In this document: positions 27,901-35,337 of the stretch, in pieces | How the letters are laid out: every line of letters begins with the position of its first letter | Numbering within the stretch: position 1 is the stretch's first letter | Source of the DNA: Phytohabitans sp036906915 | GTDB taxonomy: Bacteria > Actinomycetota > Actinomycetes > Mycobacteriales > Micromonosporaceae | DNA: 64,000 nucleotides | Direction: 5' to 3' | Assembly: GCF_036906915.1 (NCBI RefSeq) | Contig: NZ_JBAKHX010000003.1 | Location: forward strand, 124,001-188,000 | Notes under the pieces: model-generated | Told to the model about the DNA's origin: nothing | Database searches by the model: none | What the model saw: the letters and a program-made list of their open reading frames with translations, nothing else | Program-made: the position numbers and the translations under genes

Positions 27901-27996
27901 CCCACCGGCGGGCTCGGTCTCGGCGTGGATCGCCTGGTCATGCTGCTGACCGGGCGTGCGATCCGGGACACTCTGCCTTTCCCCTTGGTCCGTTAA
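24904..27996 (+). CDS. lysX: LysX: bifunctional lysyl-phosphatidylglycerol synthetase / lysine-tRNA ligase
   Basis: 1030 residues, shorter than the ~1170 of mycobacterial LysX. The N-terminal ~210 residues hold several membrane segments. Residues ~230-500 are a DUF2156 lysyl-transferase domain. From ~545 a class II lysyl-tRNA synthetase follows, with an OB fold, motif 2 (FRNEGVDHTHSPEFT), and motif 3 (GLGLGVDRLVMLLTG). It charges lysine onto tRNA and moves it to phosphatidylglycerol, lowering membrane charge and giving resistance to cationic peptides. GTG 24904 follows GGGAGG. The C-terminal PFPLVR-stop is repeated in frame shortly after the stop (see findings). Confidence 0.95.
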   Translation: MTATMGRPTTAAPTREARVLSAARPTWRRHIPTLLAAALWAVAVACAVWAVVAAFPDVVRPPRAMPTPANLAFAAFAGVLALAVARRRRIAFWVLTGYLLIALVAAIGSGDQVVRAVGAPIVAVAMVLTLLGYGEFTTRGRWAGLPWAAGLFVVLIAGGIWGGRWLVTEYPGTVGQYRLGYAAEGVLGALIVDPDRDGRAPGWVDLLLGLAGAVALLAAVAVVLLRSRRRPKPRDAGPEQGVRDLLARYGDRDPLGYFATRRDLAVAFSPTGKAAVPYRVVRGVSLAAGDPIGDPEAWGPAIAAWLARAEKHGWKPAVHAASEEAAAAYARAGLSGMHRGDDAVLLSGEFTVEGRDMRPVRQAAGRAEAAGYTTQVRRCADASPEELATVRTLANSWPAAFGPALGRLGDPADSRCVLVEAFDGDGARKALLALAPWGDRGLVLDLVRGAPDAVDGVVEFLVVALMRDAARLGVDRVCLGVADSPERYRFHTRYQPLWRPRYLCVADRRDVPRVERAAAMAGRTTRLPAPVSAPAVAMAEAVPTPTVPEQAQVRLAKRERLLAAGIDPYPVGFHRTDNSVALAIRYEGLPPDSGTGDRVAVAGRVVLLRDHGGVCFATIRDWTGDLQVLVDSGLQEWRSTVDLGDHVGVRGEVVTSKRGELSVRVESWELTAKCLRPLPDKRRGLADPEARVRLRYLDLISSAQTRDLLRARSAATHSLRETLIDRGYLEVETPVLQRVHGGAYARPFATHLHAYDARLYLRVAHELHLKRLAVGGVERVFELGRVFRNEGVDHTHSPEFTLLEAYQAYADYRTMRELARALVQRAALAVYGSTVAHQPGPRGVAVEHDLSGEWPVLTVHEALSTALGEWVTADTGLSTLRRMSDAAGVPYDPRWERGALLQEMYERLVLPRTTTPVFYTDFPVESAPLARAHRKDPRLAERWDLVAFGVELGTAYSELVDPVEQRRRMTEQSLLAAGGDPEAMELDEDFLQALEYAMPPTGGLGLGVDRLVMLLTGRAIRDTLPFPLVR

Positions 27997-28036
27997 AGGC
28001 AAATTGAGCCCTTCCCGCTGGTGCGTTAACGGCCTG

Positions 28037-28084
28037 TTGACAATTCGTTTCCATCGAAGTACAAACCTCTCAGAGAGCGCTCTC
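28037..28084 (+). promoter_or_regulatory. Sigma-70-like promoter with LacI-type operator before the GH16 gene
   Basis: TTGACA at 28037-28042 and TACAAA at 28060-28065 are 17 bases apart. GAGAGCGCTCTC at 28073-28084 is a perfect 12-bp palindrome with the CG centre typical of LacI-family operators in actinomycetes (compare CebR-like GGGAGCGCTCCC). It would cover the transcription start and block transcription. Confidence 0.7.
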
Positions 28085-28155
28085 ACAGTCGTGATCCTCG
28101 ATGCCACCCCAGCGTGAGCAATCGCTCTCCCGTCCGCCCCGAGAGAGGTCTGTCG

Positions 28156-29562
28156 ATGAACCCCGAAGCGGCCACCCGCCGTCCCGCTAGACGCCTGCTC
28201 GGCGTCGCCGTCGTCGTCACCGCCGTCACCGCCCTGCTCGCGGTCACCCTCAACGCCCGCGCCGCGCTTCCACCCACCCCGTCCGGGTGGTCGCTGGTGT
28301 GGAGCGACGACTTCACCGGTGCGGCCAACACCCTGCCGTCGTCGTCGAACTGGATCATCGACACCGGCACGTCCTACCCCGGTGGCCCCGCCAACTGGGG
28401 CACGGGCGAGATCCAGACGTACACGAACAACACCGCCAACGTGAGCCACGACGGCTCCGGCAACCTGCGGATCACGCCCATTCGCAACGCGTCCGGCGGG
28501 TGGACCTCGGCGCGCATCGAGACCGTGCGCACCAACTTCAAGCCGCCGTCCGGCGGCGTACTGCGCATCGAGGGCCGCATCCAGATGCCGAACGTGACCG
28601 GTGCGGCTGCCGCCGGGTACTGGCCGGCGTTCTGGGCGCTTGGCGCGCCGTACCGGGGCAACTACCAGAACTGGCCCAGCATCGGCGAGTTCGACGTCAT
28701 GGAGAATGTGAACGGGATCAACTCCGTCTGGGGAGTGCTCCACTGCGGAGTCAATCCCGGCGGGCCGTGCAACGAGACCAATGGGCTCGGCGCCTCCCGC
28801 GCCTGCCCGGGGAGTTCCTGCCAGTCCGCCTTCCACACGTACCGCTTCGAGTGGGACGCCAGCGCCAGCCCGCAGCAACTGCGGTGGTACGTGGACGGCC
28901 AGCACTTCCACACCGTCACCCAGTCGCAGGTGGGTGAGCCGCACTGGTCCAACATGACCAGTCACGCCGGGTACTTCCTGCTGCTCAACGTGGCGATGGG
29001 TGGCGCGTTCCCAAACGGCGTCGCGGGCAGCGCGACCCCGACCAGCAGCACCGTCTCCGGGGTGCCGATGCTCGTCGACTACGTGGCCGTGTACACCAGC
29101 GGTGGCGGCACGACGCCCACGACGCCGGCGACCACGACCCCGCCTCCCGGTGGTTCCCGGGATGCCTACGCGCTCATCGAGGCGGAGTCGTTCAACGCGC
29201 AGAACGGTGTGCAGACCGAGACGTGCAGCGAGGGCGGGCGCAACATCAGTCACGTCGCGAACGGTGACTGGATCCGCCTCGACAACGTCAACTTCGGTTC
29301 GACGCCGCCCCGCGACTTCGTGGCCCGGGTCGCGTCCGGCGCGGCGGGCGGGGTGAGCGGTCTGGTGGAGGTACGGCTGGACAGCCCGACGAGCGCCCCG
29401 ATCGGCAGCTTCGCCCTCGCCAACACCGGCGGCTGGCAGAGCTGGCGCTCGGTGCCCGGCAACGTGTCGGCGGTGACCGGCACCCGCACGGTGTACCTGA
29501 CGTTCACCAGCGGCCAGCCCGCGGACTTCGTCAACGTGAACTGGCTCCAGTTCCGTCGTTAA
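28156..29562 (+). CDS. Secreted GH16 beta-glucanase with C-terminal CBM6
   Basis: 468 residues. A positively charged start and hydrophobic helix (~13-35) ending ARAA form a signal peptide. The GH16 domain (~40-315) holds the catalytic motif GEFDVMENV at ~177-185, with the two acidic catalytic residues. A Thr/Pro linker follows, then a CBM6-like carbohydrate-binding module (~333-468, ALIEAESFNAQNG...VNWLQFRR). Likely a beta-1,3-(1,4-)glucanase attacking fungal or plant glucans. ATG 28156 is chosen because GAGAGAGG lies ~7 bases upstream. A promoter with a LacI-type operator precedes it, and a LacI regulator lies 0.7 kb downstream. Confidence 0.94.
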   Translation: MNPEAATRRPARRLLGVAVVVTAVTALLAVTLNARAALPPTPSGWSLVWSDDFTGAANTLPSSSNWIIDTGTSYPGGPANWGTGEIQTYTNNTANVSHDGSGNLRITPIRNASGGWTSARIETVRTNFKPPSGGVLRIEGRIQMPNVTGAAAAGYWPAFWALGAPYRGNYQNWPSIGEFDVMENVNGINSVWGVLHCGVNPGGPCNETNGLGASRACPGSSCQSAFHTYRFEWDASASPQQLRWYVDGQHFHTVTQSQVGEPHWSNMTSHAGYFLLLNVAMGGAFPNGVAGSATPTSSTVSGVPMLVDYVAVYTSGGGTTPTTPATTTPPPGGSRDAYALIEAESFNAQNGVQTETCSEGGRNISHVANGDWIRLDNVNFGSTPPRDFVARVASGAAGGVSGLVEVRLDSPTSAPIGSFALANTGGWQSWRSVPGNVSAVTGTRTVYLTFTSGQPADFVNVNWLQFRR

Positions 29563-29576
29563 GAGTCTGCGGGGTT

Positions 29577-30212
29577 CTAGCGGGCGTGGGCCTGGCGGCG
29601 GCGCTTGACCACCCAGGTCAGCACCGCCGCCAGGAACGCCACCAGCAGGCCCAGGTCGAACCAGTGGCTGTACCGCTCGACGTCCTGCCACTGATCGCCC
29701 AGCGCGTACCCGAGCCCTACGAAGATCGAGTTCCAGACGCCGCTGCCCAGCACGGTGAGGCCGGCGAACTGGCCGAGCGGCATCCGGTTGGCGCCCGCCG
29801 GCACCGAGACGAGGCTCCGCACCACCGGCACCATCCTGCCGATCAGCACCGCCCACTTGCCGTACTTCTCGAACCACTTGTCGGCCCGGTCGAGCTCCTC
29901 GTTGTCGACGAGCGGGAGGCGGTCCAGCCAGCGGCGCAGCCGTTCCTCGCCGATCGCGGCGCCGGCGTAGTACAGGGCCAGCGCGCCGATCAGCGACCCG
30001 GCGGTGGCCGCGAGGACGACCAGCACGATGTTGACCCTGCCGGAACTCGCCAGATACCCGGACATGGCGAGCACGACCTCGCTGGGCACCGGCGGCACCA
30101 CTGTCTCCAAGGCGACGAGCAGGCCGACGCCGGCCTCGCCCAGCGCGTCGACCACCCGCGCTACCCATCCGGTGATTCCGCCGAGTTCCGTGGGGTCCGC
30201 TTCGGTGATCAC
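29577..30212 (-). CDS. DedA/SNARE-associated family membrane protein
   Basis: 211 residues. The family pattern is clear: ETVVPPVPSEVVL in the N-terminal re-entrant loop, GSLIGALALYYAGAAIGEE, FEKYGKWAVLIGRMVPVVRSLVSVPAGANRM and a late GSGVWNSIFVGLGYALG. DedA proteins of this fold act as lipid flippases or scramblases, for example on undecaprenyl phosphate. The specific substrate is not visible. It ends 14 bases from the convergent GH16 gene and starts ten bases after the LacI stop, so it may be co-transcribed with the regulator. Confidence 0.93.
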   Translation of the reverse strand: MITEADPTELGGITGWVARVVDALGEAGVGLLVALETVVPPVPSEVVLAMSGYLASSGRVNIVLVVLAATAGSLIGALALYYAGAAIGEERLRRWLDRLPLVDNEELDRADKWFEKYGKWAVLIGRMVPVVRSLVSVPAGANRMPLGQFAGLTVLGSGVWNSIFVGLGYALGDQWQDVERYSHWFDLGLLVAFLAAVLTWVVKRRRQAHAR

Positions 30213-30221
30213 GGGGTCGGC

Positions 30222-31238
30222 TTACCCGCCAGGACGCAGGTCCACACTCCGCACCGAGCTGTCGCGGATCTGGAGCTTGGTGTTCAGCGTGATCGTGGAA
30301 GGCGCCCGGTTGGGGTTGGCGATCCGCTGGCTGAGCAGGTCAGCGGCGGTGCGCCCCAGCTCGTACGTCGGCTGCGCCACCGTGGTCAGGGATGGCCGCA
30401 CCAGGTGCGCCCACGGCACGTCGTCGAAGCCGACCATGCCCATCTCACCCGGCACCTCGATGCCGCTGTCCACAAGGCACTCCATGGCGCCGACCGTGGT
30501 GAGGTTGTTGCCGGCGAAGACCGCGTCGGGACGCGGCCGCAGGGTCAGCAGCGCGGCCATCGCGCAGTAGCCGCCCTGCTCGCGGAAGTCCGCGAACCGG
30601 ACCAGCTCCGGATCGAAGGCGCGCCCGTGCGACTCCAGCGCCCGCCGGTATCCCAAAAGCCGCTGGTCGGCCGTGAAGACGCTGTGCGGGCCGGTGATGC
30701 AGGCGATCCGCTGGTATCCGGACTCGATCAGATGCGTGGTGGCCAGCTCGGCGGCGTGCTCGTTGTCGACCAGTACCGTGTCTGCCCGCACGTCGTCCGC
30801 CTGCCGGTCGATGACGACCACCGGCACCCGGGCGTCGATGAGCCGGTTGACGTTCGCGGCGTCACCGGAAGGTGAAATGATCACACCCGCCATCTGCTCG
30901 GCGAGCGCGGCGTCGACGTACTGCCCCTCCTTGCCGGCGTCGTCGTCGGAGTTGCACAGCACCACCGAGTAGCCGGCGCCCTGCGCGACGTCCTCCACAC
31001 CGCGTACCAGCGCGGTGAAGAACGGGTTGCCGATGTCGGCGATGATCACGGCCCACAGCGTCGTGCGGCTCCGGCGCAGATTGCGTGCCACGGCGTTCGG
31101 CCGGTAGTGCAGTTCGCGCATCGCGGCGCGGACGCGTTCGGCCAGCGCCGGGTCCACATTGGCGTGTCCGTTCACCACCCGCGAAACCGTTGCCGGCGAC
31201 ACTTCCGCACGCCGCGCGACGTCATAGATGGTCGCCAT
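30222..31238 (-). CDS. LacI-family transcriptional repressor
   Basis: 338 residues. The N-terminal helix-turn-helix reads ATIYDVARRAEVSPATVSRVV with the hinge YRPNAVARNLR, followed by a periplasmic-binding-protein-like sugar domain. ATG 31238 is chosen because GGGAGGGG (31241-31248) lies just upstream; an extension to 31250 runs through the ribosome site. It is divergent from a GH13 gene and near a GH16 gene whose promoter carries a LacI-type palindrome, so it may control both in response to an oligosaccharide (inference). Confidence 0.93.
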   Translation of the reverse strand: MATIYDVARRAEVSPATVSRVVNGHANVDPALAERVRAAMRELHYRPNAVARNLRRSRTTLWAVIIADIGNPFFTALVRGVEDVAQGAGYSVVLCNSDDDAGKEGQYVDAALAEQMAGVIISPSGDAANVNRLIDARVPVVVIDRQADDVRADTVLVDNEHAAELATTHLIESGYQRIACITGPHSVFTADQRLLGYRRALESHGRAFDPELVRFADFREQGGYCAMAALLTLRPRPDAVFAGNNLTTVGAMECLVDSGIEVPGEMGMVGFDDVPWAHLVRPSLTTVAQPTYELGRTAADLLSQRIANPNRAPSTITLNTKLQIRDSSVRSVDLRPGG

Positions 31239-31279
31239 CGCCCCTCCCAAGCCCGGCAGCCGAGCCCCGATGATCGCAG

Positions 31280-31298
31280 AACCGCGCTATCAGCGGTT
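31280..31298. promoter_or_regulatory. Inverted repeat in the LacI/GH13 divergent promoter
   Basis: AACCGC (31280-31285) and GCGGTT (31293-31298) are perfect complements around seven bases. The repeat lies in the 97-bp region between the LacI gene and the GH13 gene and is a candidate operator. It differs from the palindrome before the GH16 gene. Confidence 0.35.
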
Positions 31299-31335
31299 AG
31301 TTTGACCTTGGTCGGCATCGGAGAAGCAGATACGC

Positions 31336-32979
31336 ATGGGAGAGCGCTGGTACACCGAAGCTGTCGTCTACTGCCTTGACGTCGACACATTCGCGGATTC
31401 GGACGGCGACGGCGTCGGTGATATCCGGGGCCTGATCGGACGCCTGGATTACCTCGCCCGGCTGGGCGTGACCTGCGTATGGCTGCACCCGATCCACCCC
31501 TCGCCGAGCCGTGACGACGGTTACGACGCGACCGACTTCTACGGCGTGCACCCGCGGCTGGGCAGCCTGGGCGACTTCACCGAGCTGCTGCACGAGGCCC
31601 GAAACCGCGGCATCCGGGTGATCATCGATTTGGTCGTCAACCACACATCCGACGAGCACCCGTGGTTCCAGTCGGCGCGTTCGTCGCCGGACTCCCCGTA
31701 CCGGGACTGGTACGTGTGGTCCGAGACCGAGCCGCCGGACCGTCACCAGGGCATGGTGTTTCCGGGCGAGCAGAGCGAGACGTGGAGCTACGACCGCACC
31801 GCGAAGGCGTGGTATTACCACCGCTTCTACAAGTTCCAGCCAGATCTGAACTTCGCGAACCCTAAGGTGCGCGAAGAGGTCAAAAAGGTCGTGGCGTTCT
31901 GGCTCCAACTCGGGGTGTCGGGGTTCCGTATCGACGCGGCGCCATTCATCATCGAGCTGACCGAGCCGGGCAACCCGAACTCACCCAAGGATTTCGATTT
32001 CCTCACGGACCTGCGCTCGCACGTCCAGTGGCGCGGCGGCGACGCGGTGCTGCTCGCCGAAGCCAACGTCGAACCGGACAACCTGGTCGCCTACTTCTCC
32101 GACGCGGGCGGCTCGGCCAACCGGCTGCACACGCTCTTCGACTTCATGCTCAACGGCAAGCTGGTGCTCGCGCTCGCCCGGCAGGACCCGGAACCCATCA
32201 TCGACGCGCTGCGCGATACACCGATGCTGCCAGCCGGCGCGCAGTGGGCCACGTTCATCCGCAACCACGACGAGATCGACCTCTCCCGGCTCACCGCCGA
32301 GCAGCGGGAGGAGGTGTACCAGCAGTTCGGCCCCGAGGAGAACATGCGCATATACGACCGGGGCATCCGGCGGCGACTCGCCCCCATGCTCGGTGGTGAC
32401 CGTCGGCGGCTGGAACTGGCGTACGCGCTCCAGTTCAGCCTGCGCGGCACGCCGGTGCTGCGGTACGGCGACGAGATCGGGATGGGTGAGGACCTCTCGC
32501 AGGCCGGCCGGTACGCCATCCGCACCCCGATGCAGTGGTCGCCCGCGCCGAACGGCGGCTTCTCCAGCGCCCCCGCCGACCAGCTGGTGCGACCAGTGAT
32601 CTCGGGCGGCGAGTTCGGGTACGAGAAGGTCAACGTGACCGCCCAGCGCCGCGATCCGGCGTCCCTGCTGGCGTGGTTCGAGCGCATGATCCACACGCTG
32701 CGCGAGGCGCCCGAGGTCGGCTCGGGAAGCTGCACGCACATCGACGTGCCCGCGCCGGCCGGCGTGCTGGCGCACCGGGCCGACGGGCCGACGGGCACGA
32801 TGGTCTTCCTGCACAACCTCGGCACCGACGACGTCGAGGTCGACCTGGGCGCGCTCGCCAAGGAAGCCGACCTGCCGGTCGAGGTCCTTGCCGACCAGGA
32901 CTACGGGGACGTGCGGTTCGACGCGCTGGCGCTCGGCGGGTACGGCTACCGGTGGATCAGGCTCCGGCGCACCACGTAG
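31336..32979 (+). CDS. GH13 alpha-glucan enzyme, trehalose-synthase (TreS)-like
   Basis: 547 residues with the complete GH13 catalytic set: nucleophile Asp200 (GFRIDAAP), acid/base Glu242 (LLAEANV) and Asp312 (IRNHDEID). The opening (RWYTEAVVYCLDVDTFADSDGDGVGD) and HPWFQSARSSPDSPYRDWYVWS resemble trehalose synthases, but YCLDVDTF replaces the usual YEVLVRSF and the sequence is shorter than many TreS proteins. It could interconvert maltose and trehalose or be a related alpha-glucosidase. No signal peptide: cytoplasmic. Divergent from the LacI repressor. Confidence 0.88.
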   Translation: MGERWYTEAVVYCLDVDTFADSDGDGVGDIRGLIGRLDYLARLGVTCVWLHPIHPSPSRDDGYDATDFYGVHPRLGSLGDFTELLHEARNRGIRVIIDLVVNHTSDEHPWFQSARSSPDSPYRDWYVWSETEPPDRHQGMVFPGEQSETWSYDRTAKAWYYHRFYKFQPDLNFANPKVREEVKKVVAFWLQLGVSGFRIDAAPFIIELTEPGNPNSPKDFDFLTDLRSHVQWRGGDAVLLAEANVEPDNLVAYFSDAGGSANRLHTLFDFMLNGKLVLALARQDPEPIIDALRDTPMLPAGAQWATFIRNHDEIDLSRLTAEQREEVYQQFGPEENMRIYDRGIRRRLAPMLGGDRRRLELAYALQFSLRGTPVLRYGDEIGMGEDLSQAGRYAIRTPMQWSPAPNGGFSSAPADQLVRPVISGGEFGYEKVNVTAQRRDPASLLAWFERMIHTLREAPEVGSGSCTHIDVPAPAGVLAHRADGPTGTMVFLHNLGTDDVEVDLGALAKEADLPVEVLADQDYGDVRFDALALGGYGYRWIRLRRTT

Positions 32980-32989
32980 GCTCCGGCAC

Positions 32990-33745
32990 ATGACTGAGCA
33001 GCGGATCGCGATCGTCACCGGCGCGGCGCGCGGCATCGGCGCCGCCACGGCCCGCAGGCTGGCGGCCGACGGCATGGCGGTCGGCGTCGTCGACCTCGGC
33101 GAGGCGGCTGGGAAGGCGACGGTCGACAGCATCGTGGCGGCCGGCGGACGGGCGCTCGCCGTGGGCGCCGACGTGGCCGACAAGGCGCAGGTGGAGGCGG
33201 CCGTCGAGCGGGTGGCCGCCGAGCTGGGCCCGCCGACCGTGCTGGTCAACAACGCTGGCGTGTTGCGCGACAACCTGCTGTTCAAGATGAGCGAAGACGA
33301 CTGGGACACCGTGCTCGGCGTGCACCTGCGCGGTGCGTTCCTCTTCAGCCGCACCGTGCAGAAGCACATGGTCGAGCAGCGCTGGGGCCGGATCGTGAAC
33401 CTGTCGAGCACGTCCGCGCTGGGCAACCGCGGGCAGGCCAACTACGCGGCGGCCAAGGCGGGCATGCAGGGCTTCACGAAGACCCTGGCGATCGAGCTGG
33501 GGCCGTTCGGCGTGACGGCCAACGCGGTGGCGCCCGGGTTCATCGTCACCGACATGACTGCGGCCACGGCGGCGCGCGTCGGGGTCGGCTTCGACGACTT
33601 CCAGGAGCAGGCGGCGGCGCAGATCCCGGTGCGGAGGGTGGGGCGGGCCGAAGACGTCGCCCACACAGTTTCGTTCCTGGTCAGTGAAGGCGCGTCATTC
33701 GTGTCCGGCCAGGTCATCTACGTTGCGGGCGGCCCCCGCGCCTGA
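32990..33745 (+). CDS. Short-chain dehydrogenase/reductase, FabG-like
   Basis: 251 residues of the classical SDR type: cofactor loop TGAARGIG (10-17), NNAG, catalytic Ser in LSSTSAL, and Tyr152/Lys156 in YAAAK. The C-terminal end SEGASFVSGQVIYVAGGPRA is typical of 3-oxoacyl-ACP reductase (FabG)-like proteins. ATG 32990 lies ten bases after the GH13 stop, so it may be co-transcribed; no strong ribosome site is visible. Its last 51 bases overlap a convergent gene. Confidence 0.9.
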   Translation: MTEQRIAIVTGAARGIGAATARRLAADGMAVGVVDLGEAAGKATVDSIVAAGGRALAVGADVADKAQVEAAVERVAAELGPPTVLVNNAGVLRDNLLFKMSEDDWDTVLGVHLRGAFLFSRTVQKHMVEQRWGRIVNLSSTSALGNRGQANYAAAKAGMQGFTKTLAIELGPFGVTANAVAPGFIVTDMTAATAARVGVGFDDFQEQAAAQIPVRRVGRAEDVAHTVSFLVSEGASFVSGQVIYVAGGPRA

Positions 33746-34135
33746 GTTGCGGGCGGTGCGGCGCAGCCAGTAGAGGCCGAGGATCGGCAGGACCAGCGGC
33801 ACGAAGCCGTACCCCTTGCCGAACCCGGACCACACCGTGTCGTCCGGAAACGCCGACGAGGACGCCAGGCTCGCCGTACCCACCGCTAGCACGCCGGCCA
33901 GCTCGATCGAGCAGCATATGAGCGCGAGCCTGCGGCCACCGGGTCCGCCGCGCACCAGCGCGACGGTCGCTACCAGGTAGATCGCCGCCGCGAGCGCGGA
34001 GAGCAGGTACGCCGCCGGCGCCTCGCTGAACTTCGTGCCGATCTGCACGGCCGCGCGGGCACTGGCGGAGAGCGCGAAGATCCCATACACCACGATCAGG
34101 ACACGGCCCGGCCCCGAGTTGACCCGCTCACGCAC
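33695..34135 (-). CDS. Small four-helix membrane protein
   Basis: 146 residues with four hydrophobic segments (~11-28, ~42-62, ~68-90, ~105-123) and short loops. I recognise no function. GTG 34135 overlaps the upstream gene's stop by eight bases (GTGCGTGA), so the two membrane proteins are translationally coupled. Its 3' end overlaps the SDR gene by 51 bases in convergent orientation, which is long for such an overlap. Confidence 0.7.
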   Translation of the reverse strand: MRERVNSGPGRVLIVVYGIFALSASARAAVQIGTKFSEAPAAYLLSALAAAIYLVATVALVRGGPGGRRLALICCSIELAGVLAVGTASLASSSAFPDDTVWSGFGKGYGFVPLVLPILGLYWLRRTARNSGAGAARNVDDLAGHE

Positions 34136-34493
34136 CGGTGGCCTCCCAGAGCTGCTGGAGCCGCACGACGAGCACCGGCATGACCAGGCAGGCCACCGTG
34201 AGGATCACCGAGCCCCACCGTGTGGGCTCCATCCGAGCGAGCCCGACGGCGACCGGTGGCAGCCCGAGGAAGGTGATCAGGTACCCGACGAAGGTGCCTG
34301 GCTCGCCGGGCCGCTCGCCGCCGATCATCGCCACGACGGCCACGACCGTGAGCACGAGAGCGGCCAGCTCGACCACGGCCACGCCGATCACGTGACTGAG
34401 GTCCGGCGGCCGGTTGCGGGCGGCGGCGATCGCGCACCACGCCGCGACGGCGAGCGCCGCGACGATGACCACGACTCCCAGGGTGTCGTTCAC
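34128..34493 (-). CDS. Small membrane protein, coupled with the preceding one
   Basis: 121 residues with four hydrophobic segments (TLGVVVIVAALAVAAWCA, VIGVAVVELAALVLTVVAVVAM, FVGYLITFLGLPPVAVGLA, VILTVACLVMPVLVV). GTG 34493 is chosen because the longer open frame continues through a divergent gene without a ribosome site. Same size and topology as its partner, suggesting a two-subunit membrane complex (inference). Function unknown. Confidence 0.65.
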   Translation of the reverse strand: MNDTLGVVVIVAALAVAAWCAIAAARNRPPDLSHVIGVAVVELAALVLTVVAVVAMIGGERPGEPGTFVGYLITFLGLPPVAVGLARMEPTRWGSVILTVACLVMPVLVVRLQQLWEATGA

Positions 34494-34593
34494 GGGCGCC
34501 ACTCTACTAATGACCGTAGTAAGCACTTGCGTGGTCACCGGCCGATAGGGCGCATATAGTTGAAACGCTCGATGGACCCTGGGGAGTCGCCGA

Positions 34594-35310
34594 GTGGAAC
34601 TGACCGCTGTATGGGCGCTGCTGCTGACCGCCGGGCTCGTCATCCTCGCTCTGGTGGCGTTCGCGGCGGTGGCCGAGCGGCCCCGCACACCGCGCCCCGA
34701 CCCGCGCAAGCTGCGCGCCGCCGCGCAGGAGCTGGCGGTCCATGCCAACAAAGCGCACACCGAGGCCGGCCGCGCCGCCGGGGCAGCGGCCGACGCCCGC
34801 GAACGGCTCGCCGAGGCCGAGCGCGCCCGCGACGAGGCGTGGGCCGCGCAGGAGGCGGCCGACCAGACCTACCGGCGGGCCTGGCAAGAGGTACTGGCCG
34901 GCCGGGCGGCCCAGGACAGCCGGGTGGCCGACCCCGTCGAGGGCGCCGACGAGCAGCAGCGGGACGTGGCGCGGGCGGCTCTGACCGCGTACCGGAACGG
35001 TGACATCTCGGTCGAGCAGCTCCGCGAGGTGTGGCTGCGCGCCAGCGGCGACTGGGATCCCGAGCTGGAGGAGCGGGAGCGCGCGGCGTACCGGTACAAG
35101 CTGGAGGAGCGCGCGGCCCGGCGGGTGTACCACCGCGCCGACGTGGCCGTGCGGCACGCCGAGCAGGAGGTCCAGGTCGCCGAGGTGGCCCTTCAAGCCC
35201 TGCGGGACGAGGCGGCGGAGGCCGCTGTCGAGGCGCACGAGGCCCTCCTCGCCACCGAGCGGTACACGCAGCGCCGCAGGTTGCCACGACCCCGGCCGCG
35301 CACGGAGTAA
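34594..35310 (+). CDS. Membrane-anchored coiled-coil protein, unknown function
   Basis: 238 residues: one N-terminal membrane segment (~5-27), then ~200 residues rich in Ala, Glu and Arg with heptad-like spacing, predicted as long helices, and a basic Arg/Pro tail. GTG 34594 follows GGGGAG. No known domain seen. The shape is that of a membrane-tethered coiled coil such as a structural or envelope-organising protein; this is description, not assignment. Confidence 0.7.
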   Translation: MELTAVWALLLTAGLVILALVAFAAVAERPRTPRPDPRKLRAAAQELAVHANKAHTEAGRAAGAAADARERLAEAERARDEAWAAQEAADQTYRRAWQEVLAGRAAQDSRVADPVEGADEQQRDVARAALTAYRNGDISVEQLREVWLRASGDWDPELEERERAAYRYKLEERAARRVYHRADVAVRHAEQEVQVAEVALQALRDEAAEAAVEAHEALLATERYTQRRRLPRPRPRTE

Positions 35311-35337
35311 TACCTGGTCACACGTAGGCTGACCGGC

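Noticed and set aside
24886..30168. A 1760-codon open frame on the minus strand across LysX and the GH16 gene
   Set aside because: It is antiparallel to well-supported genes, has no ribosome site and reads as low-complexity Arg/Gly/His-rich sequence, as expected from third-position GC bias.
31336..32979. Secreted alpha-amylase
   Set aside because: There is no signal peptide and the start resembles cytoplasmic TreS-like enzymes.
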